This document shows, in pieces, positions 6,493-8,618 of a stretch of DNA of 8,618 nt. Position 1 is the first letter of the stretch; each line of letters starts with the position of its first letter. Under the pieces are notes generated by a model that searched no databases, was not told the DNA's origin, and saw only the letters and a list, made by a program, of their open reading frames with translations. The translations under genes and the position numbers were made by a program. This DNA comes from QAMX01 sp003149835 (GTDB taxonomy: Bacteria; Bacillota; Clostridia; Oscillospirales; QAMX01): the NCBI GenBank assembly GCA_959600635.1, contig CAUGMN010000089.1:1-8618 (forward strand), written 5' to 3'.

Positions 6493-6825
6493 TTATATAT
6501 CTTCAATGATCGCTTCAAGCTCATTCGGCCGGATGAGCACAAAGTCGAGTTCTTTTGACAAACGCTGAACGACCTCGAACGTCTCGCCGCGGAGTCCGCA
6601 ATCGATCACTACGGGCGGCATACAGCGCGAAAGCAAACGGTCGGCGCGGATACAGGAGCGGAGAATCAGCTCCGCATCGTCATCGTTAGAATGCAGGAGA
6701 ATCACCGAGCGGCAGCGGGATTGATTTTTGGAATAAAAAAGCAGAACGGAAAGCGACACGAGACCGAACAAAATTCCGACCGCCGCCAAGAAATAAAATA
6801 TGTACCGCAATACCTCAATCAGCAT
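6493..6825 (-). CDS. Small single-pass membrane protein of unknown function (110 residues)
   Basis: Not recognised. The N-terminus MLIEVLRYIFYFLAAVGILF runs into one hydrophobic helix (about 8-31), followed by a short basic stretch (YSKNQSRCRS, 31-40) that by the positive-inside rule puts the rest in the cytoplasm. The remaining 70 residues have alternating strand and helix character: SVILLHSNDDDAELILRSCI, then PPVVIDCGLRGETFEVVQRL, then DFVLIRPNELEAIIEDI. This looks like a small alpha/beta domain, but no catalytic motif is evident. Start choice: the frame is open to 6903, but ATG 6825 has GAGGA five bases upstream and places the membrane helix at the N-terminus; the upstream ATGs (6837, 6891, 6903) have weaker sites. 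It is followed on the same strand by the lipoprotein, 350 bases later, so shared function is not implied. No convincing promoter was found; TATGAT (6874-6879) is a possible -10 without a good -35. Confidence 0.72.
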   Translation of the reverse strand: MLIEVLRYIFYFLAAVGILFGLVSLSVLLFYSKNQSRCRSVILLHSNDDDAELILRSCIRADRLLSRCMPPVVIDCGLRGETFEVVQRLSKELDFVLIRPNELEAIIEDI

Positions 6826-6830
6826 GTTTA

Positions 6831-6835
6831 TCCTC
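6831..6835 (-). promoter_or_regulatory. Ribosome binding site deciding the start of the 110-residue membrane protein
   Basis: GAGGA on the minus strand lies five bases before ATG 6825. This, with the position of the membrane helix, favours the 110-residue product over forms extended by 4 to 26 residues. Confidence 0.5.
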
Positions 6836-7082
6836 ATTTCTGTGCTTTTCTCAATCGGAAGGCTCCCACATTTATCATATGTGAAAGCCATGCCGGTTGA
6901 CATACATCAGGAAAGAGAAACATGTGCCGCAATATCCGGATGACTCCTCCGTTTGCTCGGAATGGTTTCGTTTCTGTTTTTCTCTGAATCTCGTCATCCG
7001 ACCTCTTCTCAAAAAGACGGCGCGCGTCGATAGGTCTCCGGACAGAGCTTCCGTTGCCGATGAATCCCTGAAAGCAGAGTGC
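6836..7082. other. Divergent intergenic region between the membrane protein gene and nadE
   Basis: This is most of a 339-base gap between divergently read genes. No gene is supported; the open frame on the plus strand here begins with TTG, lacks a ribosome binding site and has no protein-like pattern. An 8-base inverted pair (6937-6944 and 6993-7000) is 48 bases apart and expected by chance. The minus-strand promoter for the membrane protein gene should lie here but is not clear. Confidence 0.5.
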
Positions 7083-7111
7083 TTGTCAACGAAAGATGGC
7101 TGTGGTATAAT
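7083..7111 (+). promoter_or_regulatory. Sigma-A-type promoter of nadE
   Basis: -35 TTGTCA (7083-7088) and -10 TATAAT (7106-7111) with a 17-base spacer, close to consensus. Transcription should start near 7118, giving a leader of about 47 bases before the nadE ATG. No operator for a known NAD regulator was recognised in or around it. Confidence 0.85.
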
Positions 7112-7164
7112 AGCAAGTGTGAAATCAGCAAAATTTGTGTGTCTGAAACAAACGGGGGATCGGA

Positions 7165-8618
7165 ATGCGTGACGGATTTATTCGCGTCGCGGCGGCGTCG
7201 CCGGAGCTGCGCGTCGCTGACTGTGCGTTTAACACGAAAAAAATCATTGAGGCGATTCGGACGGCGGCGGCCTCCGGCGTGTCGCTGCTCGTTCTGCCGG
7301 AGCTCTGCGTGACCGGCTATACATGCGGCGATCTTTTTTTGCAGAGCGCGCTTTTGCAGAGCGCTCTCCGTTCGCTGGCAGAGCTCGCGGCGGAGACGCG
7401 CGGAAAAAACCTGCTGGTCTTTGTGGGTCTGCCGCTTGAAAAGGATCAAAAGCTCTATAACTGCGCGGCGGCGCTGTTCGACGGAGAGGTGCTGGGCGTT
7501 GTTCCGAAGTCGCACCTGCCCAATTACGGCGAATTTTACGAACTGCGGAACTTTGCGCCCGCGCCGGCCTCCAATATGCAGATTGCGCTGGGCGGCAAAA
7601 ATGTGCCATTTGGGCCGAGACTGCTCTTTGAATGCCGGACGCTTCCGGATCTGAAAATCGGCGCGGAGATCTGCGAGGATCTGTGGGTGGCCGCCCCTCC
7701 GTCCATTTTGCATGCCCGCGCCGGCGCGACGGTCGTCTGCAATCTGTCCGCCAGCGACGAAACGGTCGGAAAGAGCGACTACCGGCGCTCGCTTGCCGCC
7801 TGTCAGTCGGCAAAGCTTCTCTGCGCCTATCTCTACGCGGACGCAAACGAGGGCGAATCGACGACGGACATGGTCTTTGCCGCGCACAATCTGATCTGTG
7901 AAAACGGCGCGCTGCTTGCGGAGAGCCGTCCGTTTGGCCGCGGTTGGGCCGAGACAGAGATCGACGTGGCCTATCTCGCCGCGGAACGGCGGCGCATGAC
8001 CTCCCATGTGCCGGAGGCAGAGGGGTATGAAACCGTCGGTTTCTCGCTTGAACTCCGCACAACGCCGCTGAGCCGCAGCTTCTCCCGCGAGCCGTTTATC
8101 CCGGCCGAGCGCGAAACGCGCGCCCGCCGCTGTGAGGATATTCTTTCCATTCAGGCGCACGGACTGGCGAGACGGGTTCGCCATACGCGCGCGAAAAGCC
8201 TCGTCGTCGGGATCTCCGGCGGACTCGATTCCTGCCTGGCGCTGCTCGTCGCCGTCCGAGCCATGGCGCTTCTGGAACGGCCGACGACGGATATCACCGC
8301 TGTGACGATGCCGTGCTTCGGCACGACTGCGCGTACGAAAAATAACGCGCTGACGCTCTGTGAGCGTCTGGGCGTTGCGGTCAGAACGATTGATATCACG
8401 CAGTCGGTGCTGCGCCATTTTGAGGATATCGGACACGATCCGGAAAATCACAATGTCGTCTTTGAAAACGCGCAGGCGCGCGAACGCACACAGGTGCTCA
8501 TGGATCTCGCCAACGCGCAGGGCGGCCTTGTCGTCGGGACCGGCGACCTCAGCGAGCTGGCGCTCGGCTGGGCGACGTATAACGGCGATCATATGTCGAT
8601 GTACGGCGTCAACGCCTC
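7165..8618 (+). CDS. nadE: Glutamine-dependent NAD+ synthetase, N-terminal 484 residues (cut by window edge)
   Basis: Makes NAD+ from deamido-NAD+ (nicotinate adenine dinucleotide) with ATP and ammonia released from glutamine, the last step of NAD synthesis, in the cytoplasm. The N-terminal nitrilase-type glutaminase domain (about 1-280) shows the triad: Glu46 in LLVLPELCVTGY (41-52), Lys115 in VVPKSHLPNYGEFYE (112-126) and Cys170 in AEICEDLW (167-174). The synthetase domain follows from about 320, with the ATP pyrophosphatase P-loop VVGISGGLDS (347-356) and VVGTGDLSELALGWATYNGD (456-475). The reading frame is open to the window end; family members are about 640-650 residues, so roughly a quarter is missing. 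ATG 7165 is preceded by GGGGGA at a distance of five bases and by a strong promoter. No frameshift or missing active-site residue in the visible part. A long open frame on the opposite strand is a shadow. Confidence 0.97.
   Translation, partial: MRDGFIRVAAASPELRVADCAFNTKKIIEAIRTAAASGVSLLVLPELCVTGYTCGDLFLQSALLQSALRSLAELAAETRGKNLLVFVGLPLEKDQKLYNCAAALFDGEVLGVVPKSHLPNYGEFYELRNFAPAPASNMQIALGGKNVPFGPRLLFECRTLPDLKIGAEICEDLWVAAPPSILHARAGATVVCNLSASDETVGKSDYRRSLAACQSAKLLCAYLYADANEGESTTDMVFAAHNLICENGALLAESRPFGRGWAETEIDVAYLAAERRRMTSHVPEAEGYETVGFSLELRTTPLSRSFSREPFIPAERETRARRCEDILSIQAHGLARRVRHTRAKSLVVGISGGLDSCLALLVAVRAMALLERPTTDITAVTMPCFGTTARTKNNALTLCERLGVAVRTIDITQSVLRHFEDIGHDPENHNVVFENAQARERTQVLMDLANAQGGLVVGTGDLSELALGWATYNGDHMSMYGVNA

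Noticed and set aside
6209..6568. Plus-strand open frames of 119 and 76 codons between the lipoprotein and membrane protein genes.
   Set aside because: No ribosome binding site or promoter, low-complexity basic composition, and overlap with the minus-strand promoter and hairpins.
6897..6902. TTGACA on the plus strand as a -35 box.
   Set aside because: No -10-like hexamer 16-18 bases downstream; the good nadE promoter is at 7083-7111.
6937..7000. Inverted pair CGGATGAC/GTCATCCG in the gap before nadE.
   Set aside because: Only eight bases with a 48-base loop; about one such pair is expected by chance in a gap of this size.
7009..8592. A 527-codon open frame on the minus strand opposite nadE.
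   Set aside because: It is antisense to a clear NAD+ synthetase with intact catalytic motifs, is very rich in Arg and Ala, and matches no family. It arises from the high G/C third positions of nadE.

Overview
The window reads as chromosomal DNA of a Gram-positive bacterium of the Clostridia, probably a moderately GC-rich anaerobe of the Oscillospiraceae/Christensenellaceae kind. The basis is strong AGGAGG-type ribosome binding sites, sigma-A-like promoters (TTGxxx-17-TATAAT), a lipoprotein with a Gram-positive style lipobox, a TagO/WecA-type enzyme next to a UDP-GlcNAc 2-epimerase, a TrpRS with the bacillary T-x-G-S form of the HIGH motif, and G/C-rich third codon positions. The species cannot be named from the sequence. 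No phage, IS, CRISPR, tRNA or rRNA was seen.

Layout. (1) Positions 1-3655 hold a minus-strand operon read right to left: a PLP-dependent class I aminotransferase, then trpS, then tagO/wecA-like undecaprenyl-phosphate sugar-phosphate transferase, then the first 20 codons of a UDP-GlcNAc 2-epimerase (wecB/mnaA) cut by the window edge. A promoter sits at 3627-3655; the gaps are 12, 26 and 41 bases, and each downstream gene has its own ribosome binding site. The last two genes belong together functionally: one puts the first sugar phosphate on the lipid carrier, the other makes UDP-ManNAc for the next step of wall or surface polysaccharide synthesis. (2) Positions 3726-6366 form a second minus-strand unit: a very good promoter, a structured leader of about 190 bases, a 788-residue lipoprotein that I do not recognise, and a strong intrinsic terminator just after it. 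(3) Positions 6493-6825 encode a 110-residue single-pass membrane protein of unknown function, also on the minus strand. (4) Positions 7083 to the right end hold a plus-strand promoter and the first 484 codons of glutamine-dependent NAD+ synthetase (nadE), cut by the window edge.

The part most worth a second look is the leader of the lipoprotein gene. The promoter is followed at once by a consensus Shine-Dalgarno sequence with no ATG at the right distance, a short reading frame with protein-like codon use, and two adjacent hairpins, one with 13 of 14 pairs. The lipoprotein and the 110-residue membrane protein are the two genes here without a recognised function. The remaining genes are ordinary housekeeping genes.
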